Source of the DNA: Deroplatys truncata
Taxonomy: Eukaryota > Arthropoda > Insecta > Mantodea > Mantidae
Reading direction: 5' to 3'
Assembly: GCA_030765065.1 (NCBI GenBank)
Contig: CM060990.1
Coordinates: 418,819,198-418,883,197 of the forward strand
Length of the DNA stretch: 64,000 nucleotides
Shown here: piece by piece, positions 11,124 through 22,930 of the stretch
Layout: each line of letters starts with the position of its first letter
Numbering within the stretch: the first letter of the stretch is position 1
Notes under the pieces: model-generated
What the model saw: only the letters and a program-made list of their open reading frames with translations
The model's database searches: none
Told to the model about the DNA's origin: nothing
Program-made: the position numbers and the translations under genes

Positions 11124-13415
11124 CTGTTGGACAACGAGAAGAAGGCGAGCGGGGTTCTGTAACTGTTTATCTGCTCACGTACTGTCGACTGTTTACTACG
11201 TTTACTACGAAATGTGTTTATGTGTGCAAATGAACCACCCATGCTGCCAGATCTAATACTAGTAGAACTGCAACCGCCGTAATAGGTGTTATAACTGGCG
11301 CAAAACTTCTGGAATCGTGACCTTGATTGCCACCCCAGCTGCCGAGCCTAGGAATGGTTTATGTTTAGCTTAATCAACGAAAGCGATATAATACCTTTGC
11401 TTACTCACAGTGCGTAACACATACAGTCCGCATAGAAAGTGTCCGCATCTTGTAATTTCAAAGAGATCAGTACGTAAATAGTGCTTATTTTATATCTGTG
11501 ATATTTATAACCATGGCTCCTACGTTTTCAAAGTTAAATGGTAAGGTATTACGTATTCAAAGCAGGGAAATAATTGCAAATGTCTTCGACTTCATGAAGC
11601 AAGAAGCAGAGATGAAGGAAGAAAATATGTGTTTACCAGAGTTCCACAAAAGCTTTAAGAGAGTGAAAGAAAGAGTAGCCAAAGCAACTGTTGTTTCACT
11701 GAGTTCCGTTTCCAGATTTCTCAAAGATAAGAAAAACCATATGGATGAAAGAGTACCATTTGACACACCTGTGAAGAAACATAAGGCCCCTAAACGTATT
11801 AAAGAAATAGACGATTTCGACAAATGCGTCATTCGGTGCACGATTCACAATTTCTATGTGGAAGAAAAAACTGTGCCAACAATAAGCAGATTACTCATCA
11901 ATTTGAAAGATGTCATAAATGTTCAAGGTGGTGCTACAAGTCTCAAATCCCGGCTATGGCACTGAATTTTGCAGTCTGATACTAACTTTCCAAATGACTA
12001 TAATTTTATATGTACTTATATCGGCATAAATTTTCAAGATGCTGCTACAAATCTCAGAAAAATTATAAAAGATTTAGTGTTTAAGTGGAAGAAAACGAAA
12101 CCAAATAGAGTTCTAATAGAAAAGCACGACATACGATCTCAGCTGAAAGAGTACCTTACTCAGAGGTCAAATTAGAGGGTCAAACTATAGTGTATGAAGA
12201 TGAGTCGTACATACACAGCAGTCATACATCTAAAAGTTGAAGTGACGATAGCGAATTAGGTTTTCAGGCACCTGTTGCCAAAGGGCAAACACCTATTATC
12301 GTTCATGCTGTTCGTTCCAAATGCCCTTCTTTTACAAGTCGCAACAAAAAACAGGAGATTTTCATCAAGAAATGAATGCAGAAAATTACATGAAGTGGAT
12401 CAACACCATGTTGATACCTAATATGCCTGCTGGGTCTATTCTGGTTATCGACAATGCTTCACAATGTGGTAACACTCAAATTGACAAACAACCTACCTCA
12501 AATTCCTTGAAAGAAGAAATAAAAACCTGGTTGCTTAGGCATAATATAGCTTTTGATGAAAGCATGAGTAAAACAAATATAACTTAGTTAAAGCCAACAA
12601 ATCCCTTCAGAAGTCATAACTCATAATACTTGGCCAGATATTAATACAACATCGCCATAATGTACTTAGACTGCCACCGTATCACCCAGATGTAAACCCA
12701 ATCGAATTAATCTGGGCTGATGTCAAAAACTGGCTGGCCTGCAGAAATATCACTTTTAAACTAAAAGATGTGGAGCAGTTATGTCGCCAGCGATTTGCAG
12801 AAATTGGAAGGCCAGAATGGGAAAATGTATATCGACATGTTGAATAAATTGAGAATCATTATTTCAAAAAATACGGAATTGCAGAAAATCAATTAGAAAA
12901 AATTCTCATCCAGGATAATGGAGCAGAAAGTAGCGACAGCAGTGATGGCGGCAATGTGAGTGATTCCGCAGAAGAGGAAGGGCTGTCAGGTGTGGAAGAA
13001 CTGGAGGCAGATGGTTGACAGTGTTTTTATATTAAGGGCATTTTACAGCGGTGGATTTAAATATACTGTATATAACTATAAGTTTATCGTGTAGTGCAGT
13101 GCATAACCGGTGTGCGGATATTTGACAATGACTGTCCCACGCACTCCTGCAGCATGCAGACGACCGGTCACCTCCTGATGTGGTATGTAACTCGCTTCAT
13201 AGCTGTCATTAAGATTTTCACGTGTCTAGAACTGTTGCGGCAGTTATAACGCATTGGCTCTTGCCATGGGCGAGTACTTGACAACACTGTGTAGTAGTTT
13301 ACAACCTCCTAACATGCTTATTGTATCCACACGGCGAGCGTAAATATGATACGGACGCAGGAAAGTGTTGATGTTACACACTCCTCTCGCTTGCCTTCTT
13401 CTCGTGGTCTAGCAG
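11124..13415 (+). mobile_element. IS630/Tc1/mariner-superfamily DNA transposon with TIRs
   Basis: The two ends are imperfect inverted repeats of about 40 bp. The left end starts CTGTTGGAC and runs through ACGAGAAGAAGGCGAGCG; the reverse complement of the right end starts CTGCTAGAC and runs through ACGAGAAGAAGGCAAGCG. Both are flanked by TA (11122-11123 and 13416-13417), the expected target duplication. The 2.29-kb element contains one transposase-like gene with disabling changes. Confidence 0.85.
11513..13018 (+). pseudogene. DDE_3-type transposase (IS630/Tc1/mariner superfamily)
   Basis: A cut-and-paste transposase. The preferred start is ACCATGG at 11513, because codons upstream of it lie in the leader. 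An N-terminal helix-turn-helix region includes IDDFDKCVIRCTIHNFY (from about 11805). A stop follows at 11963. The next segments carry FKWKKTKPNR and VYEDESYIH (first catalytic D, near 12200), a segment at 12321-12587 with LVIDNAS (second D), and PPYHPDVNPIELIW near 12680-12715 (catalytic E). An acidic serine-rich tail ends at TGA 13016-13018. At least four stops or frameshifts separate these blocks. The residue order matches a transposase family common in insects. Confidence 0.85.
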
Positions 13416-13417
13416 TA

Positions 13418-14090
13418 CATAATGTTACTACCAACCTTCAGCACAAACTAAGATTAGGTAACTAACTCGTTGTTGCTTTACATTAATGTTATACATATCT
13501 ACTATTAGTGTATCTACTAATGAAAAAGAAGGTCTGTTTTACTTAAAATTGCATTTTAATTTTACGAGGTACACATTAAACCTGAGAATAAACTCGGTAA
13601 TGACAAAAACCTCTAAAGGAGAACTAATGGTATTTGAGAGTACCCTATGATTTAACAATATCATATCTCTTAAAATATAGAGCTAAAACCAGCATAGTTT
13701 ACTTAAAAGTAGATCTAAGAACATTTATATATATTATTAATTATTATTATTACTATTACTATTATTATGCCGTTTTATCGGCATTAATCCCGAAGTGCTT
13801 CCATACATCGCTTCTTCCTGTTTTGAGTGCTAACTGAAACTCCTTCATTTAATTGAAAGTAAACATTTTCACTTGTATCACTCCACTCCATACCGAAATA
13901 TCATACCAACTTGGGCTCCGAGTTAGGCCGTGCGGCAGCAACGCCAGTGAAGCAAACAGACCGAGCCTTCACTTTGCGTCTGGTCACACTGAACGTTCAA
14001 GCAGAAAATGATACACAAACTGGTTTGGTTACCCAAATGGAATGGATTGAGAGCGGAGCTTCTCTGGAACTCCAGTACACCCAATTCGCA
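13418..14090. other. No gene; TTA-rich microsatellite
   Basis: An imperfect TTA run lies at about 13730-13767. Otherwise nothing is recognised. Confidence 0.5.
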
Positions 14091-14400
14091 CCTAGCTTCA
14101 CGGTAACGTGCGAGGTTAGCACTCGGGAAGTCTCAGGTTCGACCCCCGTAGGGCCGGTCACTCTGGTCATGGGTTTTTTCGTGGTTTCCCCGGATCGCTA
14201 AGCGAATGCTGCGGTGGTTCCCTTTCTACCACGAATTTCCAGTCCCTATCATTTCCTTTCATCTGCTTCAGGGTTATGGGAACAGACGACGGCGGTCGGT
14301 GTGTTGCGACAGAGCGGTGGAATTTGTGCTATGGAAAGATTCCCTCCTGGTGCTTGGCGAGACTATTGCCCCCCCTTCCTTCTTGTGAGTGTCTCGTCTA
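14091..14400 (+). mobile_element. SINE of the GGCGAATGC-core family
   Basis: The tRNA-like head has B box GGTTCGACCCC (14137-14147). GGTCACTCTGGTCATGGG, TGGTTTCCCCGG and CGCTAAGCGAATGCTG follow, the shared core of this SINE group. ORFs over it are compositional. Confidence 0.65.
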
Positions 14401-16868
14401 TTCCTGGGACTCCCAGGTTTAACCGTGTTATTCATAGGATAATTCTTTTTACCCGCCTAGAATATGCAGACCGACATTTTCACTGTATGCTTTGTGTGAA
14501 CTAATTATTCGCCGTTTTCGTGAAAGAAAGAAAGAAAAAAGGCAAGGAAAACAAAATCATTACGGATTGAAACGAAAAGCGCAAAAAAGAACGAAAGAAA
14601 AGGGAACAATCCTAATATTTTTTGCAACCACTGTGATATTCTCCAACGTTCCAGTCAATTTTTCGGATATGGAATCCAGTAACCCTCTAAAGTAAGTGGA
14701 AACCTATGGTAGTTAATTCCAAAAGGGTCTTTTGTGTCATGCTACTTTGAACCTTAGACCAAGAAAAGATCTTTGATTTTCGCTCACACGTTCTACTCGC
14801 TTCAAATATATGACACTTCGGATTTCACTACGCCTAAGTGGTGTCAAAACCGCTTTTGAACCTAGTTTGAGTATGGATAGAGTGGTTATCTCTGAAATGT
14901 ACGATTCCTTCGAAAATGACGCGGCGAGGGAAGAGGTTAACCTGTTCCCCCGAAGTCCAAAATAAAAACTAGAGCCGACAAAACGAGTGCGAGCGCCGAA
15001 TCAGTCATCCAACTTCACTTCATAATACAACAAATAAATTCACCGCACGAGTTATTTTCTAATGAACAGCACGAAGTGATGAGGGAAGGAATGCATGCTT
15101 TCTGTCCAATTTTAATAACCCGAATTTGAGGTTATTTGATGAAGTTTGGGTATTTTGCGGGGTAACGCAGAAGATTCTTTCTTTGCATTATGCTTATTTG
15201 CTTCACATAAAATGTGTTAACTTCCAGGCCATTTTAAATCTCACGTTCTAGTTGTAAAAACAGTAACCATCCTTGTAATCTGACAAAATAAACTTATGCA
15301 TTACAATTTGGCGTTTTCTGCATTACCATACGAACACTTGGCCACGAGCCTGTCCAGAAACTTAAGACCACACATTTCTAGTTGCATCACTAGTGTAAAA
15401 AACGTCGTATAGCAGCAATCTCCATAGGCTCAGAATATCGTAAGACAAGCCGATCACACATTTTCATCTGATTTTTTTAATGCCGCTTATAACACCGACT
15501 GAAAATCCCGAGAAAAAAAACAATTATCTATTAAGATCAGTTAGGCTTAAGGGGTCAATTATTTTCAACAGAAACTAACGCACAGTGTGTTTCAAATTTA
15601 TTACGTGTGAAATTTTGAAATCGCTTACTAGAGGTCCAGACTGCCAAGGCTTAATACCTTTCTTTACCGAATACATTTGAGCCGTCCAATGGCAGCAAGG
15701 CACAAGCAACTTCATGCAATTGGATGTGACGTGGTTGTTAACTACGACTATTTCACTCATGAAATAAGCACGATATGAACGAAAAGCCTTTAAAAACGCC
15801 TTTCATGTCAACCAATCGCGGCCTGATTGCAACGTAATCATCATCTGACAATTATGTCAACTCTAGGTTTAAACGTACTGTATGCAGCGAACATCTCCCA
15901 TTTTGTATTGATGTGGGAGATCCAAAACAATATGCCAGCTTAAAGATTTAGCCAAGCGCCACAAATTGCATTAATTCGTTTTAAAATATTTTTCTTTCAG
16001 AGGGTTTGCACTTATTTTATGTTAATGTAACATCTTTCCTTTGCTCCTGAGGTCAGGCATCGAAACACTACATAAATAAAACTTGAGATGTATATTTTAT
16101 AATGACATTATTTGTATCGATTTTATTTGCGAAAGTCATAATAAATATCCCTCGAGGTTTTGTTTAATTTAGTCAAGTAAGTTTAAAAGTAATTGTGACA
16201 TTACCTATAATAACACGCCAAGGTACAATCTCAACTATAGTAACTATTCTTTCATTTACTTCAGTTAAAGGTAACGTGTATAAGCTACTAGCACCATTAT
16301 GCGGCCGATATACAAGGATGGGTTACATTTTATTGAAATTGAACAAAGTTACTAACTATGAGTGGACACTGTCACTTTTGCATTAGGGAGCGATGCCTAT
16401 TGTTCGTTCTTGCATAATGTTGAACACAAGGAGCATTCTCTTCACCTACCTTCTCCAGATCTGAGCCATAAAAAGGCCCAGGTAGATATGATATACAATG
16501 CATTTATACTACCTGGAATTTCATGTTTTTCCATCTGCAAATCAGTACGTGAAATTGAACTTTTCCGCTCAGTTACTTTCCGTACTCCAACACATGAATA
16601 CATTGGCCCTGCAATGAGCATATGAAACATATGATGCTTCCATGTACAACATAATACCAGTACAATATATCTTAACCAATATTTGAACTATTACGACATA
16701 GTATGAAACAAAATATTGTACATAACTGCAGAAAAGTGGTTTTTTTTTCCGGGACGAGTAAGATTTCGCTCAAGACGGAATATCGAAACTAGTCCTGAAA
16801 AAAAACACTTCCCTGCAGATATGTATATTCTCACTCATTCTCCTATAAAGTTACGTGAATAATTATAT
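14401..16868. other. About 2.5 kb with nothing recognised
   Basis: Unique-looking AT-rich sequence. The short ORFs show no family resemblance and no paired splice signals. A decayed element too old to recognise by eye cannot be excluded. Confidence 0.45.
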
Positions 16869-18623
16869 TAGGTTTGTTCCAACACACGGTTCTGAACGGG
16901 TTCCGAACTAATTCCAACACATGCTAATGCACATGCGCCAGTCCGGTACGCTCACAGAACTAATTCGGAATTTTGTGTGGTTGGAACACTACTTGAACCG
17001 TTCGCGTTCTGTCACGGCCTTCTTCGTTGCACGGTCAATCAGAAGACGATCAAATATCTACGTTTACAGCGTTGATGAATGAAATCAAACTCAGCGTTTC
17101 TTTCATACTGATTCCAGTCCTAATATTCGAGCAAAAATAAATCGCGTTAGTTTATCGGCTTAAAGCCATTGATACTGAGTTATTGCGAATAACAATTGTA
17201 ATTTATAGATATTATATTTAAACCAGAACCCAGAAAAAGTAATTTAACACAATTCCAATTTAACATTAGGTTTCCTGCTACAGAAGCTTCTAAACACAAT
17301 GTTTAATTTAAAACTCCAATACTCTGAGACAATGACACCCCACATAAATTCTATTCCGAACGTAATGCAAATAATACAAAACTACATAGTACCAATGTAG
17401 CTTATGATCAGGGTTAGGATTTTTAGTTGCAAATTTCAGATGAAAAAAGGAAGGGAAAAGGTGCTCAAATGAGGTGAAAAAGGCACAATAAGCTGCTGGT
17501 TTATTTAAGGGGATGCACAACTGAAATTGCTATTTTCTGAACTATCCATTCAATTGGGCTGAAATTTTTATTTCTTTATATATAATTGTTTTGTGAATTA
17601 TAGCCCAGTCTTAATAATTCTCGGAACTACGCGGTTGAGGTTATTGTCGTCTCTGCCTGACCAGGCTTCGTCTCCACGTAAACAGATGACGTCTCTCACA
17701 GCAACAAACTCACATTCACGAACAGCAGGCTACTGATTTTGGTGGGATAGAATCACTCATTGTCAATTGCATTATTGCGGGCTACTTTATAGCAGTAAAG
17801 TGAGAGAAAGAGGTTTTCATCGAACACGCAATTATTTTCCATTGTTGCGGGTGTGCTTCGATTCCCGCGCGGCGTTTACTGAAAGAGGTAGACTTACTAT
17901 TCGCACGTACACAGCAAGCTGAGGAGACGTTAATTGAAAGTTAAAGAATAAATTGAAATGAAACTTAAAAGAAAAAAGGGGATTATGGGCATGGTTGGGG
18001 GGAAATGGTATAAAGGTGCCAAAAAGGGGTAAAGGTCCCAAATTAACGGAATAATGTTTAAATGGAAATAATCCTCTTCTTCGGAAGTCGATGCATCATT
18101 AAAAAGATCACTGTCACCTTCTAAATCACTCATTCTTGTTATCTTTGAACGCTGTTTTGCTCCCTGGCTTTGTTAGACGTTTGTTCTTTTCCTCAAGTAT
18201 GTCGCATACTACTCAACAGCGAGCAACTGCTTACCAAACACCTTTGCTATTCCGTAATGAGAAATAAACACGAATGGAGGAATAAATTACATATTCAAAT
18301 TCATTTTCTACTGAATACAGAGAGTATGTCGCTTTTTCAATACTCTCTGTCGGGGTTGTTCCAAGCGATTAGAATCGATTCTGAATTAACTGAGTATGCG
18401 CTGTAGACCATACAATCTGCGCATGTCTGGAATTTTCAGTTCCTATTCTTAATCACGAACCGATTTCACTCGTTCCGAACTAGTTCCCAAATACGTTGGA
18501 ACAGCAAACTGGAAATTCAGAATTGGTTCTGAACTGATTCTCTGTCGTGTTGGAACGCCACTTAGCTACTGCGCACACTCAGATAATTCGGAATCGATTC
18601 TGAATCGTGTGGGAACAAACCTA
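16869..18623. mobile_element. Non-autonomous TIR element with long subterminal repeats
   Basis: The left end TAGGTTTGTTCCAACAC and the reverse complement of the right end (TAGGTTTGTTCCCACAC) match. The similarity continues inward as an imperfect inverted repeat over about 150-200 bp, in which TTCNGAAC and GTTGGAAC motifs recur. The 1,755-bp interior has no transposase that I recognise. A minus-strand ORF starting near 18133 begins with an acidic run (STSEEEDYF) but is short. The target duplication is unresolved (TTATA on both sides, shifted by one base). PIF/Harbinger affinity is possible from the end sequence, but this is a guess. Confidence 0.65.
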
Positions 18624-19464
18624 TTATAATCAGGCAGCGAAACCTGATACCTGATGGGAGAGGAACAGATGATAGCAGGTTAACCGTGTTCTACAATACT
18701 TGCATTGTATACAATGCCAGACGTAATTCGTGCCCCGTTGAACTTATGTGCCACACTTGTTTAAGGTGGGTACAGACTTGCAAGGGAAGCTCCTCGGTTA
18801 CCAAGAATCGAAGCAGTAAGTTTGCGACACTGTTAAAGTTGAAATGTTTTCAGCCCTAGCCGATCAAATTGCACGAACACTTGGACGTCGCTTGTACAGA
18901 AGTGACGCATTGAAAGCAGCATGCTCTGCACACGCCGAAGCGTGATGACAATGCAGCACGAACATTCCTTTGTGGCGAGGGAAAACAACCTAGCAGTGGA
19001 TCGGCGAACGTCTCTCCGTACAGTGCCATTGCTTGCAGGTGGCAAAATAAAGCTCGGTTACACTACAGAATTCCGCGTAAAGAACACTGGGTATAGTTCG
19101 CGACAGTGTTCATATGTGCGATGGTGATGGTGGTAATGGCGGGATTAGGGAGTAAACAAAATATGCGTACCTATATAGTCATGTACCAGCTAACTTGGTT
19201 TATCGGGTGTCATGTACCAGCTAACTTGGTTCATCGAGTACTAAGTTTCGCTGCCTGATGTCTCCACTTTTCAAATTTGATTGGAATCGATAGCAAAATT
19301 GGGAGCATTTATGTGAAGAACTTGAAAAATTACGAACTTACGTTTTATTTCCAAAAATGTACAACCAGCTGGTTTACCCGACGTCGCACGGCTAGCTTTT
19401 TAAAGTCGAAAGAGGAATTAATTTCATTTACCTTCCCCGTTCTTTATGAAATTACTGTAAAATG
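18624..19464. other. No gene; short duplication
   Basis: The phrase TCATGTACCAGCTAACTTGG occurs twice about 33 bp apart (19177 and 19210). Nothing else is recognised. Confidence 0.5.
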
Positions 19465-19472
19465 ATCTAGAG

Positions 19473-21643
19473 CAGCCATGGCGAAACAGTGCTTCGCGAG
19501 TGAATTTGCGCTTCAGTTGACTCGCGCATTACCCCTCCGTAGCTTCACCCGCCCCTCCACCTCCTACCCATGTCAGCGTGGTCAGTACTACGTCAAACAG
19601 TGGTGGCTAGTAATGCCGCTTGCAAAGCAACGTTCGAAGAGCAGAACATTTCATGGAATGGGAGCAGTTCTTCGTTGAGGATGGTGGCAATGCAAACTGT
19701 TTAATATGTCCCAAAGCGGAGTAATGCAATTCTACGTGAAACGCCATTACAATGCTTATCATTCCGAATATGCCAAGTTACAAGGTAAGTTGGGTCTGTA
19801 ATTATTGTTATTATTAAACATTTTATTTAATTAGACTTAAATTCTTATTTAAACTACAAGTCAGACTACTACTTTTCAATATGTTCACAGGACGCGAAAG
19901 AACGCAAGAAATTTTGAAATTGGTAGAAAACAATGGACCTAAACCAACTACAAAGACTCAAACTATGGCTAGTTATATTGTAACCTGGGAAATTGCAAAG
20001 GCCTTAAGGCATTTAAGGAAGGAGAATTTATTAACATGTTTAATTACTGGGATTTTATGTCCTCAACAGGTCCATAATTTCGAGTGCTTGCATATTTTCC
20101 GACAAACCACTGCAAAAAAAGTTGAAGTGCTTTCTGCCGACGTAATAAGGCAGATGGATTTGAAAATGGCTGATTTTGTGAAGTTTTCTCCTGCACTGGA
20201 CGAGAGTACAGATGTAACTCACACCTCAATTGGCCATTTTCATTCGAGGTGTTGATAAGGAACCTAATGTTGAAGAGTATTTGCTGGCGAGGAGATATTT
20301 AAAGCTCTAAAAATTAGTATTGAAAGATATTGTTTACAGTGGTCAAAATTAGTATCAGACGGAGCAAAGGCCATGGTTAGGGAAAAAGTGGGTTGATTGA
20401 CAGGTTAAAACTTTTTTTTTCAGTGATAAAGGTATTTCGAGCATTTTTTATGCTTGGCATTGTCTGTTGCATCAAGAAGCACTTTGTGTCAAGTCAGTTA
20501 CACTACTATAGTGATGGATTGTGTTGTGAACAAAATAAAAGGAAGTGCTTTGAAACAACGACAGTTTCGAACTATGTATACTTAAAAATATGGGAGAATC
20601 ATTTAAGATATTAAATATTTGTGTGATGTTAGATGGCTTAGCAGAGGTACAATGTTACGTCGGTTCTTCGACCTCAGAGATGCATTCCCCGGATTCATGA
20701 AAGAAAAGGCAATTTATTTTAGCTTTACATTTACATTATTCTCATATGCTTTAAGGTCATTTTATTGTAATTTTATTGTTTCCTTATTTTAGGGAATGGA
20801 AATTTAGGAACTAAATAACGAGGTCTGGGTCTGCGACTTAGCTTTCTTATGCGATATATGTACGCACTTAAACTGAATACTGCATTTCAACGACGCAATC
20901 AAAATATTGTTGACAAGTATAGTTCAGTGAAGGCGTGCGTAAACACACTTTCACTCTGGGTAGATCACTTGAAAGAGAGGCAGGTGCACTATTTTCCATG
21001 TTTAAATCTCCTTTCAAATTTCTCCTCAGATAAATTCAGTACTTACATTAGTATTCTCTTAACACTTAAAAGTGAATTTTGTGATTACAGATTTCGTGAT
21101 TTCAGGGTTTTTTAAATATGATATATCAGTGTATGTCTATCCATTAAACATAGACATAAGAAAGGCGAGAATCAATCTGCAAGAGGAGCTGATTCATTTA
21201 CAATCTGACGAAATCATGAAAGTCAGATGCAAGGATTTAATAGGAGTGGAATGCTTTAAAATCTTATGCGACAATAAATATCCGAAGCTTCGATCATATG
21301 CAATTTCCATGGAAGCAATGTTTTGTACAACGTACGTCTGTGAATAGTTATTTTCCATGATTAAATTAGTAAAACGCAAATGCAGATCCCGAAAGACGAA
21401 CGAACATCCTCATGAGCAGTTACGTCTGGCTGTAAACAACATAATTCCCGATTTCGAACCTCTCATTGTAAACGACATCGGAGAAGCTTAATTTACTTTA
21501 AATACAGAGTACAGGGAACCCACTGAATGAGTTTGTTCTTTACCATTGCCCCGCCCGCCTTCCAAATTCTCCCCCTTCCATAGCTTTGTTATCCAGGTTG
21601 CATCAAGGTGCTTCGGGGCAGGCTTACAGTCTCGCCATGCCTG
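19473..21643 (+). mobile_element. hAT DNA transposon with exact 8-bp target duplication
   Basis: ATCTAGAG is present at 19465-19472 and 21644-21651, the 8-bp duplication that defines hAT insertions. The ends form a 15-bp TIR: left CAGCCATGGCGAAAC, right (reverse complement) CAGGCATGGCGAGAC. The interior is a decayed hAT transposase gene. Length is 2,171 bp. Confidence 0.92.
19640..21490 (+). pseudogene. hAT transposase, ZBED/GTF2IRD2-like group
   Basis: A transposase of the hAT superfamily. The order seen is: a BED-type zinc finger remnant (CLIC near 19705, then RHYNAYHSEY near 19745), a segment at 19881-20255 with LSADVIRQM and ALDESTD (a conserved hAT catalytic-region phrase), a block near 20465 with HCLLHQEALC, a block near 20630 with VRWLSRGTMLRRFFDLR, a 20849-21000 block ending WVDHLKERQVHYFP, and the C-terminal dimerisation region with FPLxxDIRKA-like and TTYVCE residues followed by a lysine/arginine-rich end. 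Several frameshifts and stops separate the blocks. The TIRs and 8-bp target duplication of the enclosing element agree. Confidence 0.88.
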
Positions 21644-21651
21644 ATCTAGAG

Positions 21652-22494
21652 CATTTGTATCATGAATTCTACCCTTTACCCCTTATAATTGTAATTTCGT
21701 ACAGCCCCGGCTAATAACGGATAAAAAATCTCCTGTTATTCACGCAAAAGGATGTGAAACATCGGCGGCACGTCCAACTTCCTTAGCTTCCCCCCTGACA
21801 GTCGTCCAAGTTCTGGAAATACTGCTTAGCGTAGAAGTATTCTTTGTCGGTGGAACAATCATCGGTCGGAATGGTCAGATTAATTTTTAGGTAATTACTT
21901 TAGGTGAAATTTAAAACCTTTGTACCTTCTCTTTGGCCACGTAGTTTTTTAATAGCATAAACAACAGTTTTCACATAGTGTAGAAGCCCTAAATATATAC
22001 AACAAAATAGAGGTGAAGCTGGTGAATATGAAAATTCCGCACTACCAGGCCACCAAATTAAATATTTGGAAAAAGACATTGTGCGACCGTCCAGAAAAAT
22101 AAATATTCTTAGTTGCTAATATAAAATATCGGTCTATTGATTTCTGATGCTAGAAATTTTCTTTCCTCACAGAATTATTTAGCATGTCCTGCTAACGAAC
22201 TTATCACAACCTAAGTACTAGAGAAATAAAGCAAAACTTTCTTACATGAGGGTTATTAAAAGGATTTGGCATCCATAAACGCCAGAGCGTACATCTATAG
22301 AATTATAATAAAAGTTATTCAGAGCTTTTGACATTCATTGTACATCTGCAATGTTTGATAAACGGCATTTAAGGAAATAAATGTAACAAACAATTCGTAC
22401 CGTTATAAACAGGATCCACTGTTAAGCTCTGTCTTCTGCATAAGTGTTACATCATGGCAATCTATGTATATTGCTTTGTGAGTAAAATGTAACT
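21652..22494. other. Nothing recognised
   Basis: AT-rich sequence between the hAT element and an I-like 3' end. No ORF over 60 codons and no repeat signature. Confidence 0.5.
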
Positions 22495-22930
22495 TTTTTA
22501 TTATTAATTTATTATTGTCGCTTTAACAATAAAGTCATAACGCGACTACAATAAATTTTAATAATTACAATATTGAAACAAATTACAACATTGATTATAT
22601 AACATTATACAATTTTATTTCTTTTAAAAACTTTACTATGTTGTGACAGATTGTTGGATCACTCAAGGCCACCGAGAGGTTAGCAGGAATACCACACTGA
22701 AGCCGATGAACATCGTAGATAGGGCACTCTGCAACTATATGTTGAACTGTGAGAATGGAGTGACACTGTTTGCATGTAGGCTGATGATCTTTTCCAAGGA
22801 GATATGAATGTGTAATTGCGTATGTCCGATACGTAGCCTGGTGGGAAGTACCTGGTCACGACGAATTAGATGTGTTATTGGGTAACTTAAAACTAGGATA
22901 TATAGGCAGCAACTAACTAGCCTTTGTTTC
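22495..22930 (-). mobile_element. 5'-truncated 3' end of an I-like retrotransposon
   Basis: On the minus strand a decayed ORF2 C-terminus (about 22890-22630) shows THLIRRDQVLPTRLRIGHTQ and then a CKQC and LTVQHIVAECPIYDVHR block, the zinc-finger end of I-group ORF2. A 3' UTR and an AATAATAAA-type tail near 22500 follow. At least one frameshift is present. Everything upstream of this block is missing. Confidence 0.75.
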
